A DNA stretch of 64,000 nt from NCBI RefSeq assembly GCF_030463565.1, contig NC_134644.1:114083684-114147683 (forward strand). Reading direction: 5' to 3'. The notes under the pieces were generated by a model. The model made no database searches. It was not told the origin of the DNA and worked only from the letters and a program-made list of their open reading frames with translations. The position numbers were made by a program, and so were the translations under genes. This DNA comes from Pelecanus crispus (lineage: Eukaryota; Chordata; Aves; Pelecaniformes; Pelecanidae). Positions within the stretch are counted from its first letter, which is position 1; each line of letters begins with the position of its first letter. Positions 1 through 12,279 of the stretch are shown in pieces.

Positions 1-1954
1 TTAGTCATTATATTTGAACAGAAATTTAACTTTAGAAGAAATTAATAAATATCATATTACAATTTACTGATCAGTAACCAAGTTTTAAATTGTATAGACA
101 TTTTAATTACAATTTTTTTATCATGTTTTTGCCCCCAAGCAAACACCTAAGTTAAGCTATAGCTTTTGGATGGATAAAGTTCCTATTTTTAATCACAATA
201 GGTACAATGAAAAATAAAAAGGCTCCAAGCAGTTTAACTGGAATTCTGAAGTTTCTCTCTCAGTCCCCAGTGTCTATATGACAACTTATTTATTTATTTA
301 GGTAAGATAAAGTTCACTCAACTCTTCCAAACCTCCAGTAAGGGTTTGCTCAGGTGATGAGTAGAGCTCCTCACACGTGTCCCTTGAGGCCAGATGATGC
401 TAAGCTTTTCACAGACCTTGGAGGGAAGCTGTGACAAGCTTCAAGGTGACAGTGGCTGCTGAAAGCTACTGTGTCACTGAGGTCCCTCTCTGCAGGAAAT
501 AGCATGGTCTCTGAGAGCAGGAAAGAGCTAACAGGGTAACTCTTTTCTTTAATATGTGACAGTCCAGATTATTTCCTTTCAATGCCAATATCAAAAACCC
601 TGCCTGTCATTAACAGGTGCCTAGACAAAGAGAAGCGGAGACTGTTTATCACATGAGAACACTGTACTGGGAATAAGCATGTGTCTTCTCAGTTGTGAAA
701 TGTTTTCTCATAATTTTGTGAATTAGCCTTCTTATTTGACTTCTTTTTTTTAAGGTGTATACTACACAACTAATTTCTTTTTTTCCTTATTGCTGCATAC
801 TATCTGTACCTTGTCAAAAATCCCTCCAATTCTGGCAAGTTCACCTCATCAGTTCTTCAACAAACACTTCCAATAAAATTCTATTTTTATTTTCTTCCTA
901 CTGCTCATTTCTGTTCCCTTCACATAGCACATCTTACTTAGATTACATCCTGTGACAAGATTCAGCATTTTCAGTAAATGAGCATATCTTGTTTGCCAAC
1001 TGTGAACAATGGTTTTACCCTTTTCTTACACCTATGTCTAGTTAATTCTGACTTGGCGAATGAAACGTCACCTCTTCTGTATTGCTAGAAAGACAGCGAG
1101 AAACGGCATTGGTAAAAAAGCTGTTTTTCCAGGTGATAAATAGTAACATATCACTGAATTCCAATTACACTTCTTCAGTTTCCACAGATCTTAGGAGATC
1201 ATCCTTCTCTCCCCATTATTCTATTTTGTGTCCACTATACCGCATCTTGTGCAGAGCTGATGTCAGACCATGAACCAAAATTAGGCTGCAACCATTCTTA
1301 CTAAATAGCAACTGTCTCCAAATATTCGTGTTTCTTAAACAAACAAACAAGCATGATAAAAAGTGCAGAAGATATGAAAATATGATCTTAATTTATGTTT
1401 AAAAACTAAACTCAAATCTAACATCCACTTTTAGAAAAAGAAATCAAGTTTTGCCTAGCACAGGTAAAAATGTTTGAGGTACGAGCACCAGAAAGAAATC
1501 TTTGTCAGCTTGTTTTTGATATATAATTTCATAATTAATTAATTAATTAAATAACCATTACTAAGAACACAGTGTTATCAAAGAACCTTAAGCTGGATAA
1601 TATTATCATGTTTGCTCTGATTTCGGAAAAAAATATTAGCCAATCTACTTCTTAAGGCTGAAAATGCATATAATTTGATAAATTGTAATTTCCAGTCTGA
1701 TACAGAAACTACATTACTTATACTGAAGTAATTAGGAGGAGATAATCCTCAAGAAGTTATCAGGAGATCATCCTCATAAGACTGAGAAGTAATTCTGAAT
1801 AATCTCACAAAAACCCAGCTGCTCCGACAGTGCACACAATACTTTTCTCTAGAGTGTAAGGCATTCTGACTGTGTCAAGATGGACATAATGGATGGACAG
1901 TTTTCCTGTGTTACTTCAAGTCCATTCATTTCAAGTTTTAAGGTCTGTGATATT

Positions 1955-1980
1955 AGAATCATAGAATCATAGAATCATAG
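1955..1980. repeat. Short (AGAATCAT)n repeat resembling a CR1 3' tail
   Basis: Three copies of AGAATCAT occur here. On the other strand this reads ATTCTATG/ATTCTATG, the octamer found at the end of CR1 elements such as the one at 50584. No CR1 body adjoins it on either side, so it is either a very short 5'-truncated CR1 end or an independent microsatellite. Confidence 0.5.
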
Positions 1981-4900
1981 TTAAGCAGTTTTGTATTTAT
2001 TTGGAACCAGCTGATTCACCCCTGACATTTAGACATAAATACTGTAAACAGTGATTCAGTGTTAGCCAAGGCACCAGAGCTCACATGTGCATCAATCAGA
2101 ACAGTTCCCTTTGCAGACCATGTTCTGCTCTGCTGTTGTTCTCTGACCTGGTAACACTACCTAGTCGTGTTTTCTTATAGTATTATGTATGCTGAAGAAC
2201 CACATTTCCTCATTCGCCATCTTTTGTGTTCTGGCCATGAGATTCCTGAATGCCTGAGTAAGTTCTGCAAGGCTGGTCATAATTTACTTTGCTTCCTTTC
2301 CAGAAAAAAAAAATGTTAAAAATACGTGACAAAACTACTGACAAGAGTTTTTCAATTCCAGTTGCTAAATTTCTTAGACTGGATGAGGAAGAAGAAAGAG
2401 GGAGAGGTAACTTTTGTCGACATGTCATTTTCTGTTTAAAGGAGGCAATTTCAGAAGAAAAAAAAAATCTGTCAATGGAAGGCATATTTATTCCTTAAGC
2501 TACTAATTTCATAGTGGAAAATCTAAAATTGTTTTAGAAGTTTTTGGGGTGGGTGGGGTTTTTTTTGTTGTTTAGTTTTATCACTAGCAGGATACATTAA
2601 GTCTGACAAAATGTCATGTTTGTTGTTTTACCACTTAGAACTTCTCAGAAATCTTCTCGGACTGGAGCTAATACTGATGTAACACTAAGCTCTAAATTAT
2701 CTCACCATAAATATGTCTCCCACAATAATTATAGAAGCATTACTGTAATCCACAGTTCTTGTTTATTCCCAAAATATCCTTATTTCATTTTGAGAGCACA
2801 AGGAATGCACAATGAATATTTTAATTATTGTTCAAAATTTCCTAAGTTGATTTAAGAAAAAACTTAATTTCTATGAAAAAAAAGTTATAACCTGTTGCAT
2901 AATTATGCCACAAGATTTTGAGGGTCGTCATCTTTTTTTAATGAGGATTTTATTATTTTTATTACATTTTTCAGCTGACTAGAAAAACTCAACACTAGCT
3001 AGTAGACAAAAAATTAACTTTTGTAGACAGCTGCCAGAAAACTAAAAGGATTTAGTTCATGTCTCTTAAAATATGTAAGGACATAAACCAATACTTTGGG
3101 TATGTGTTTTTTTCTCAGTGTGGAGGTTTTATGATTCTTGAAACGAAATTATTTTGGGAAAAAAAAAAAGGCTGAAGAGCAAAAAAACAGACTGTAGAAA
3201 CTCTCTTCTTTGACTAACTTTTGTGACTACTCTAAATTGATCACTCGTTTCCCTGACTAATCTCTAAACAGAGGGCATATCCCTTTCACTTGCAAAATAC
3301 TCTTACACAAAGTGAATTACCTTCTCACCACCTTGGTTACTTGCCAAGGAGTACTTTATTTTTCCACTAGGAAAAAAAAAAATCAGCTTGTATTTTGCTT
3401 GCTAGAGCCTTCTGCATTTTAATTCTGAACTCTGAATGAACATCAGAGGGGCCTTATGATGTTTTGCACAAAAGTGCCTGTGTTCATAGTTTTACTCAGG
3501 GCACCCAAAATAGCATGCAGTAAGCAGTGTCATACTGTGAGTTTTCAAAACTCAAAGCAGAAGTGACTTATACTGGCAAGAAGCTGTAACTCCTGAAGCT
3601 TTCTGAGGATCTGTGAAGTAAAAGAGAACTGCTTACTTCTCTGCATCATATGTTTAATTCAACTTTTACAATAACCATTGCTTTAAACCTGGAATGCCCT
3701 GAGGTTACACAGGTAAGATCTCTATCTTTTTTTCTTTATTATCTTCAAAAATCAAATTTAAAATATTTAGCTGGGTGTCTCCAGTGCAAAAACCACAACA
3801 GGCAAAGACAAACCCAGAAGCCACTCAAAACCTCAGGAAGGAGAAATCTGTTTTTGTTGTTTCCTCAGAGTCCACTGACTAACTTTTATAGCTGTGGAAA
3901 TCCAACTTTCTAAGTTGGATTTACCAGAGGAAATATTTACTATGCCTGTTTTGTGTTCAACTTGTGCATTAAAATTTTCATGCTGATTAGCAATCTGGTT
4001 TGGAAGACCCCCACCTCTGACAGGCTGCTTGTGATTCCTTCATCTACACTCATGCAAATGATTGTCACTAAAAGCTGCTTACAATTTCTGAGGGTGACGT
4101 GAAGAAGAGTGAAAAGTCTCTTGTTCTATGGGAACACTTAGAAATACTCCCTGGCTTGCTCCATTCCACTGTAGCAATAACAATGTCTTTTTTTAAAATT
4201 TTGTCTTAACTTTACATTCATGTTTCTGTTCCCATTTCTCATTATAATCCCACACCTAGCAACTGCAAATTCTTTCAGACCACAAAAAAAGGATGCCTCT
4301 GCTTTTCTTAGATCTCAAATGTAAAATGGCAATTTGTTAATAAATAAGATGTTCAAAGAGCAATGCAGTACATATACTATTAAAATATTTGTATTGCATG
4401 TTTCTTTCATAAGCCTTCTATTAGGAGGTATAGCTACAATTTATTTTTCATGTTCAAACTCTCCAATTAGACCGTAGTCAAGAAACAACCAGTAGAATAT
4501 AGCCCAGAGATATTTAATAGTTGTTGGTTGGTTATTAAAATGCTGAATGTCTGTCATCTTGTTCATTTCTACAAATTATTTTGGTATGAAACTGGTAGGA
4601 ATTACATGGCTTTTGGATTATGTCATTATATTTTAATAGATTGTAATTTAGAATCAGTTGTGGTTGCAAAAACACTCCAGATAAACTACTTTTAATTTAT
4701 ACCAGGAAAAATTTACACTAAGGTGCTAAAATTGATCTGTGGACTCAATTTTAGGAGTTATAATGATACATTTCAATGTTCAGCATTTTTCTGTTACAAG
4801 TGTTGAACTTAGATAAAAATGAATATGGGGCTGTGTCTGGAGTTCAGACTTTCTGTGTTTTTACAGACTAAAAAATGCACTGTTGTAAGAGCAAGCAGAC

Positions 4901-6247
4901 AATGAAAATCCATTCTTGGAATTATTTTTGGTAAAGGAGGGAGGAACAAAGAGGGCCTGGCCCACAAAATACTCTAAGAAAAGTAGCCTAAAATTGAAGA
5001 ACAAAATTACAAATCTACTATGGAAAGCCATGCATTTTTAGAACCAAGATGTAACCATTTTAACGTAGTGTTAGGTAATTTATAAACTTATAATGCACAT
5101 TTTACATTCAGAACTGCTAAAATGTACAATATTTTTAAAATGAACTCAGTATGTTGCCTCTCTGTTTCAGAATGCTTCACAATTACCAACCTGAAGTAAA
5201 TATCAGACAATATCAATGCATTTTGATATTGAAATAAGAAAACAATATGTGATATGCTATACAGGCAGATTTTAATGATGCCTATGGTTCAAGCTACATG
5301 TTGCTTTTTGCCGTAGCCCTTTGTTTCATTTGCTTTGATTCGTTGTAACTCTTTGGGGTGAAATTTCCCTTGTGTGGTCTGCATCATGTTCACTATAAAT
5401 ACACTTGGAAACTTCTTGCGTAGCTTAATCAGAAAGATTTGGTTATTTGTTAAACCAGTTTAATTTACAACAGGGAATTTTGCCAACAGATCTAACAATA
5501 TAATAGATAATATTGAATTAAACAATTAGTTCTTTTGTAGGTGAAAACCATTAATCTTGTTTTACTTTGCACGTCACAGAAAGTCTTGATTTCTGCCACA
5601 GGCAGTAGAAATGGGTTCCATCATGGTCCCTTAACTTTTTCTCTATTTCAACTATGTTCCCAAGCCCTTTTGCGTCTACATGATGCTAAAGCAAAAAAAG
5701 GTATAAGACAGTGTCTTCCTTATCCATCCTTTCAATTGTCTTAACCCAGCAAAATGCTTGTTTCTGAACATGAATGAATAGAGAGGCCAGAGAGCGTGTG
5801 TGGTAGCCTCAACTATCCTAGCTATCCTGAGTGTCGTGGGAGGTTTCATTCCATACCCTGCTAAGTAGAGAAGGTTCATATCCATTACAGAGGAAGCTGA
5901 TGAGAATGGAGCAATGTCAACAAGACCACATGGGACAGACCAGGGAACGTAATTGTGCTTTGGATACACAGATCCAGGTCTCCTCTCTGCAGCTGCATTG
6001 CCTGTAGCATAAAAGGAATTGCAATTGCTAACAAGCTGTAACTGTTAACAATGTTTGCAAAAGGACATTACTCCCAGGCTTTCTATCAGGGACACAAGCA
6101 TAGTGAAGACCTTCTAAATGGAAGGTGATATTAAATTAGAAACCCTCATTCTCAGGCCACTGACCTAACTGTTAAATTAAACTTCTTTTGAGAAAACAAA
6201 ATTAGAAACATTCAAATAAACAACAACATAAAGGATATTCAATTGGG

Positions 6248-6280
6248 AAAAAAAAAAAAAGAAGAAAAAAAAAGAAGTAA
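6248..6280 (+). repeat. A-rich tract
   Basis: This is a run of A broken by GAAG. No retrocopied sequence is recognisable upstream, so I treat it as a simple low-complexity tract. Confidence 0.7.
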
Positions 6281-7345
6281 AACCTCAGTAAAAGACTTTA
6301 TGTCTGCAAATATAGTACTGGAACTAAAAATATGATAACACCTGAAATAAAATTACGAAGACTATCTTAAGGGGGAAATCTAAAGTTTATATATTCTGAC
6401 GCAATGTTAAATTTGTGGAGCACCATTGTCCAAGGGTCCATGAGCTGCAACAATGGGTCATGCTCATGACGCTCTTCCCAGGCACATCAGCTTCCCATGG
6501 AGTCCACAGAAAACTTGAGGGAAAGAATGAAGGGAGAGGAGGTTGTGTGCCAATACTGTGCAAACTATAAACCCCCTATCTTTGCTAACAAATTGGAAAA
6601 CTGCTAGTTTCAGTTACTGCCCTGTTCATCTTCAAACAGCCAATCTCTCACTCTGTCTTTCTCCATGAGATGCAAATAGCTGTCGAAGAAGATTAAGGGC
6701 ATCGCTGGTGCTCTTTTTATGTATCACTGTGATATATATTGGCTGGACCAAAATTTAGTCCTAACACTAATTCCCAACGGTAGATGAGCTAGAATGATTT
6801 ATGCTACTTGATATCCCATGAGGTACACCTGGAAAATAAAAAGACGTTTCCAGACAAATTAAGATGACAACCAGACTTACAGAACGAAAATGTGGTAAGT
6901 GTATTGGTTTTCCCCTAACATCAAGTTTAACATATAAATTGAATTGGTTTCAAATGTCAGATCATTAGATAGCTGGCGTACACGGCTATTTTCATAAAAG
7001 ACTGACCCATGAAATGTATAAATAGCATTTGGAAATGTCACATAGAGATAAACTGTGATGATTGCTCAGCTTTTCATATGAGTACTTTCAGGAGTGTGCA
7101 AATGTTATAAAATTAGACCCGTTTTCTTGTGCCTTACATATAATATTATTCTACTCAATTCTTTATCTCAGCTATTTTTTTAAGTGATCATCTTACGAAA
7201 AGATTTTTTCCTTCTTAAAGATTACAGGAAAACAGAGCTTAGACTCAAAGTCTGTCACAGTTCAAGACCAATTTGACAGTGTGGAGACTAAATGGGCTCA
7301 GTTAGCTGAACATTTTAATCACAGCTATATAAAATTTTTACAAGT

Positions 7346-8000
7346 GACACGACTCCTCTGACCTTCAGGGGGGAGACGGTACCCTCTAGGATGAAGACCT
7401 CAGCACAGCAGGCCCCACCATGTGGGTGCACAGTCTGGGATGGGACCATGGGGGTCCCTGGGGTCTCTCTGGTTCCCCCTGAGAGTCCTCCCACATGTAC
7501 CCGAATAGTTTCTCCCCTCATATACACCTGGGCTCCCTCCCCCAGGTACCTCCAAGGTTTTTCCCTGAGCAACCCTCACCCCACCAGTTACCAGTTCCAC
7601 AGGATCTGACTGGGATCCCCCGTTCGAATCCCCTCAGCAGCCTGCACCAGCCAGTGGACGTGGCCCCAGCCTGGCTTTTCTCCTCTGCTGGCAGCTCCTG
7701 CAGCCAGCCACGGCGAGGCTGATTGCGCCCAAGGTGCTTTGCTGCTCGGGCGACAGGGCTGCTCCCCTGTGCAGTGGGGTTCTCACCCTAGCACTGCCAG
7801 GCCCAGCCATGCACTTACGGACCGGTAGCAAATTTCTCAAGAGATACATCAGTAGGAGCAGCGAACACAGAGCAGCACCGCAAGCTGTGTGCAATGGGAG
7901 CCTGAGCCCCCTCAGGTTCTCACCCAAGGCCAGATCCAGAAGTGTCATCTCTTGATTGGCAGAGATGGTTAGTTCCACCACCACTACCTGAGCGACCCAG
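7346..8000. mobile_element. GC-rich 655-bp block between 6-bp direct repeats; probable insertion, identity unknown
   Basis: The block is clearly GC-rich and CpG-bearing against AT-rich DNA on both sides. The hexamer ACAAGT occurs exactly at each edge (7340-7345 and 8001-8006), as a target-site duplication would. On the - strand it opens CTGGGTCGCTC and closes AGTCGTGTC. One base further out on the left gives a TG start on the + strand, so a solo retroviral-type LTR is possible. A 116-codon ORF lies inside on the - strand (7634-7984). I do not recognise the sequence as a known family. Alternatives are a GC-rich non-coding exon or a retrocopy. Confidence 0.4.
7634..7984 (-). other. Unrecognised 116-codon ORF inside the GC-rich block
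   Basis: This open frame starts with Met at 7984. It encodes a leucine-rich hydrophobic stretch (about residues 35-52, with LCSLLLLMYLLRNLL) followed by an Arg/Gly/Ala-rich tail. No domain is recognisable. High GC content makes long chance ORFs common, and several other frames across this block are also open, so it may well not be translated. Confidence 0.15.
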
Positions 8001-8006
8001 ACAAGT

Positions 8007-10489
8007 AACTGCCTGCTCTTAGCAACTCAGCATTAACAAAACAAAACAAAAAGTTCCTTTCACACTCAGTCCTTAAAAACAAACCTAAGAATTAAGTTAC
8101 ATTAAAAAAAAAAAAAAAAAGATTTTCTCAGTAGATAATGTTGTTTATTTCCCGCAAATGAAACTATTCTCTCAGAATAAAAGAAAATGTAAAGCAAGAA
8201 CTAACCCCCAAATACAGTGTCTACAAGCATGGGTTTGTTGTATGTATGAAGCATTCAAAGAAACTCTGAAATGTAAATTTATAATCACAATTTCCAAATC
8301 TATTATACAAACTGGAAATGTAAATAATCCAAAGATGTGAATAACTGGTAAGTTGTCATAAATCATGGATTTTTGCTTTTCTGTCCACTGGGTTTATTGT
8401 TGTGGGGTTTGCCTTTTTTTTTTTTTTTTTTCCTTTTTCTTTTTTCTGATAGATAGCCTCTCCAGAATAATATCTGATTTCCAAGTGGAGACATACTGCT
8501 TAAGTCTGAGCTACTATAACTTGATTCAGTCCATTTTGTTTCAAATGAAAACAAGGCAGCACAGCGAAAAGTGTTGTGTCATAAAAATGCTAGACCGTAT
8601 GCCTGAGTATTACTAATCATAAAAGTCAAAGAGAGTAAAAAGTATACTATTTCAGTAGGATATCTGAAGATAAACTCTGTTGGAGCAATTTCAGTGGCCT
8701 TTTACAGACAACAACTTTAGATTTCTAGGAATGTGTAATTGTTGTGTGTAGGCTTTCTTTTTTTAAGTCTGAGTATGTTACAGAAATGTTTGCTATACCT
8801 AAACCAGGGAAGTGAGATGAGCCTACAGGCTCATGTAGCAGAACCTATTGGGGAATGAACTGATGTCAGTAAAAGACTGAAACTGTATTCACCTGTAATG
8901 CATGAAAAATGTGAGGGTTTTAATATATATGTGACAAAGTCACAGAAAACTATAAAGTGAGGAAATAAAGAAAACTTAGTTTTGCTTTGACGGTTTTTCA
9001 CATCCAAAAGAAACATGTTTCTTTTCTTTCTACACTATGACATACTATTTATGATTTACATAGGATAGTATGATACCATAGTAGTATGACATTAAGATAG
9101 TAATCATATTGATCATAAATCATAATAATCATGTGGAAGAAAAGCATTCTGGTAATCAGCTGTGTTAAGTAGGGATTCAAAATGTGTAACAAAAAGTTTC
9201 CTGAAGCATTTCTTTTTAGTATACTGGAAAACATGAAGAAATGTCAACTCCCTTCGATAATATTATTCCTCTTGTCCAATCTAGAGACAAATGGTTTCTA
9301 AGAAGTGCTTATATTAGAATTCAAAGTAACTTGTACCAAGAAGATAAATAGTGTGTTTTACAAGAATTTCAAACATTATTTTAAGATAGTTAATCTATGA
9401 AACATCTTTGTTCTGGTCTAATTTCCTTTACTGGAATCATCTATCTCTACTTAAAATGCAAAACATATCTAACAAAGGAACTGTGAACTATACTCCTAAA
9501 TGTAAATTAGTACTACCATATTTAACGAGATGTACCTTGAACTTCACTAGTATTAATGTGAACTCAGAAGTGACAGAACTTGCTCAAAAATAAAATATTT
9601 CTGTGGGGATGGCAATAAGATTAAGAATGAGGTTCATCTGACCTGTTTGTAGATGTCTTTTATGTAATTTATTAGCTTAGGTTAATTGTCAAGATCCTGT
9701 CTAGACAGAAAAAGGGTGATTTAAACTTCATATGTTACTTACCTTTCTTACATTGCAGTAAAATACAGATGCCTCTCTCTTTCCATTGGTTATTGAGGAA
9801 GCCTGCATAGGCATGTTACACTAGGTCTTTAACTTTCAGGTGATTATATTAATAAATGCAGTCTTAAGAAAACATGGGAGCCTCAGGCTTTGTATTATTA
9901 TAAACAAAAATGTTACCTATGCCATAAAGAATAATCATTCACCGGCATGGAAAAAAAATTAGATAAACTCTTAGGTTATTAGCAGGACTATAATATCTAT
10001 AAGTCCACAATAAACACTGTAATATTTCATCTTGTAGTCACAATTTTTCAACAAAAAGGGACTTTTATGCCATATTCTGTTCTGTTCTTCTGGTAATAAA
10101 ATTAATTTTTCTACTTCATTTAGCGGTTGTATTTAGCAGGCAGTGATTCTGGGAGTAGAATTAATTCATACAAATAGTACTAATAAAGGTAATGTAAAAA
10201 AATAGTTTAAAAAAGTCACAATTAAAGCTAAAAAAAAAAAAAAGTCCATTTTTGGACATTGTAACTTTCACCAAGGCTCTAATATATCTTGTCAAAGTGA
10301 CAGTGGGTACCTGTGGAGAAGCACTGGATGTTTTTTACTCAGCAGAAACTGTGAATAAGTTTGATTTAACTGAGGCAGAGAGGCTGCAAATTGATTTCTT
10401 GATTCATTTAGGACACAGTCAGAGGTAGCATATAGAAAGCCCTAGAGAGAAGAGGACAGCATTATTGTTTCCTTCCTTAATAGGTGTAA
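8007..10489. other. AT-rich non-coding stretch, nothing recognised
   Basis: It contains an A-tract at 8103-8120 and a T-rich tract at about 8411-8447. No ORF has meaningful length or motif, and no mobile element is recognisable. Confidence 0.6.
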
Positions 10490-10770
10490 AAGGTCGGAAC
10501 TCTGTCAAGTGGCGGCAAGTTCATCTGTGTAAATGTAAGGTATTTGTCCGTCAGACACATCGATTGCTCAATGCAAAGGAGAACCAGAGGTGATAGCCTC
10601 AGCAGCAGCTGACAGCTTGCTGCCTCCTCCAGCTGGGGGAAGGAGATAACGGGGGGATGCTGAGCCAGCCCAGCCCTGCTGCCAGTCGCACCACCACGCT
10701 CAGGCATGCAGGCTGCAGCTGCACTGCTGACAAATCACAGGAGGTTTATTAGTCACAGCCTGCTCCGTCT
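10490..10770 (+). promoter_or_regulatory. CpG-bearing patch, candidate promoter or non-coding first exon
   Basis: By eye about eight CpG dinucleotides fall in roughly 280 bp, with GC-rich runs such as those around 10600-10730, while neighbouring kilobases have almost none. The patch lies 18 kb upstream of the first coding exon, whose acceptor at 28485 implies an upstream non-coding exon. A donor-like AAG|GTATTT sits at 10539/10540. No TATA box or known promoter motif was identified. It could equally be a conserved enhancer or a random GC patch. Confidence 0.25.
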
Positions 10771-12250
10771 TGCCTAATACTGCTTCATGAAGTTAACAGT
10801 TAGTTAAAAATTCATTCAAAATTAGTTTACAATTAGTTAAAAAATAGTTTAAAAAAAATCAACTTTAAAGTTATATATTCTCACATCCCTCTCTCAAGAG
10901 AGGAAATGAATTTAAAGAAAGCAAAAAACCCTTTTCAAGTTTTAAAAAGCTGAAATGCTAAACTGTACAGTTTTCACACGCAAACCCCACCATTTTTATT
11001 TTTAAATACTGGCATATTTGTAAACAATGGTCATAAAATGCCATGGAAAAAAATTTTTGTTTTAAAAGTTTCATTCAAGTGTCTTGCACTGAAGTCACAA
11101 TGACATAAAGATTTTTGGAGGGCATACCTTGAGAGTAATTGTTTTAGATCTTCAGAACTTCTCCATTAGGTAGCTAGCTATAGATGTATATTGGTAAGTT
11201 TGCACAAAGGTCTGTGCATTTACCGCTATTTATCATTTATTTAAAAAATAAACTACATATTAAAAAAGGAAACAATTTGATAGCATGTTCATTAAATCAC
11301 ATATAAGCTCCTTAATTTGCAAACATAAGTTGGGGTTGGGTTTTGATCATTTACAAAATGCTTGTTGTACAGCAATAGTCCACTAGTGATACTAACAGTA
11401 TGTTAAAAAACGTCCTTTTTAGTGCTGGAAATTATTTTACAATTTGAACTTCTGAAATACTTCTAAAAATGCAGTAACTGTATATATATTTAATGTTTTG
11501 TCTTCCAATATTCATAATGCTCTCTAACTCTTCCACTTCTAAATCTGTGATAAAGAAAACAAAAATAATTATGTCTTTCTCTTGTAACCTTCTTGCAGGT
11601 TAAAATTATAGCAGGGGAATCTTTTACCACAATTTGAGATTAATTTACCATTTGCTGATAACCTTAAGCAAAACCTATAGAATTCAATTTACTCCATTAA
11701 ACTTAACCCAGTCAAAGACCCTTTCTAAAAACAATGAGAAAACCAGGAAGAATCTTGGTTGTCAGACGGGTAAAGTGATTAACCTCCAAGTACTTTCTAT
11801 TTTGCACTGGTTCTTGTATTGAGCCAATCTTTGTGATATTTGTGTATCAGTTATGAAATTGTGCTAAAATCTTGTCAAAATACATTATCTTGAAATATTA
11901 ATTTTCTTCCAGTTCTTTTCATCCCTCTGCTTCCTACACAGAAAAAACCCCTTTGTTTTGGGGATATTGTCTAAGCATTCTAAAGAGGAAAGAGCATTTG
12001 GATTTAGATGTAGAGAGGTTGGAAGTAGTTCTTAGATATTGTATTAATATGCTCAACAAAATGAACACTATACAAGAAAAAGCCCTGTGACGTGAGAAGG
12101 TTAACCTTAGCCTTGAAAAGAAAGAGTAACATCTTTACTAAGGAGCTGAAGCCATAAACATGCTGTAAGCATCCCAGTCACTCTCCTACCTTATCAGGCA
12201 TTTTCCCCCTTCAAACCCTCTCCTCTGTGTACAAGTAGTAAACAACCTGG

Positions 12251-12279
12251 AAAAAAAAATTTTTTTTTTTTTTTTTTTT
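12251..12279. repeat. A9 followed by a long T tract
   Basis: A run of nine A is followed directly by about twenty T. It is low-complexity sequence and could fold back as a small A/T hairpin. Confidence 0.8.

Larger units (their letters stand above)
1..7339. other. 5' flank or first intron of the cadherin gene, no gene seen
   Basis: This AT-rich sequence has scattered stops in all frames. The longest open frames are under 100 codons and resemble nothing I recognise. It holds simple repeats only: a CR1-tail-like AGAATCAT repeat at about 1957-1979, a TTAA-type repeat near 1531-1552 and an A-rich tract at 6248-6280. Confidence 0.6.

Noticed and set aside
1955..1980. CR1 insertion at the AGAATCAT repeat
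   Set aside because: No CR1 3' UTR sequence adjoins the octamers, so only a repeat is reported.
7618..7640. GTTCGAATCCC motif resembling a tRNA T-loop in the GC-rich block
   Set aside because: The flanking bases do not form a T stem (C-rich on both sides), and no acceptor, D or anticodon arms could be found around it.
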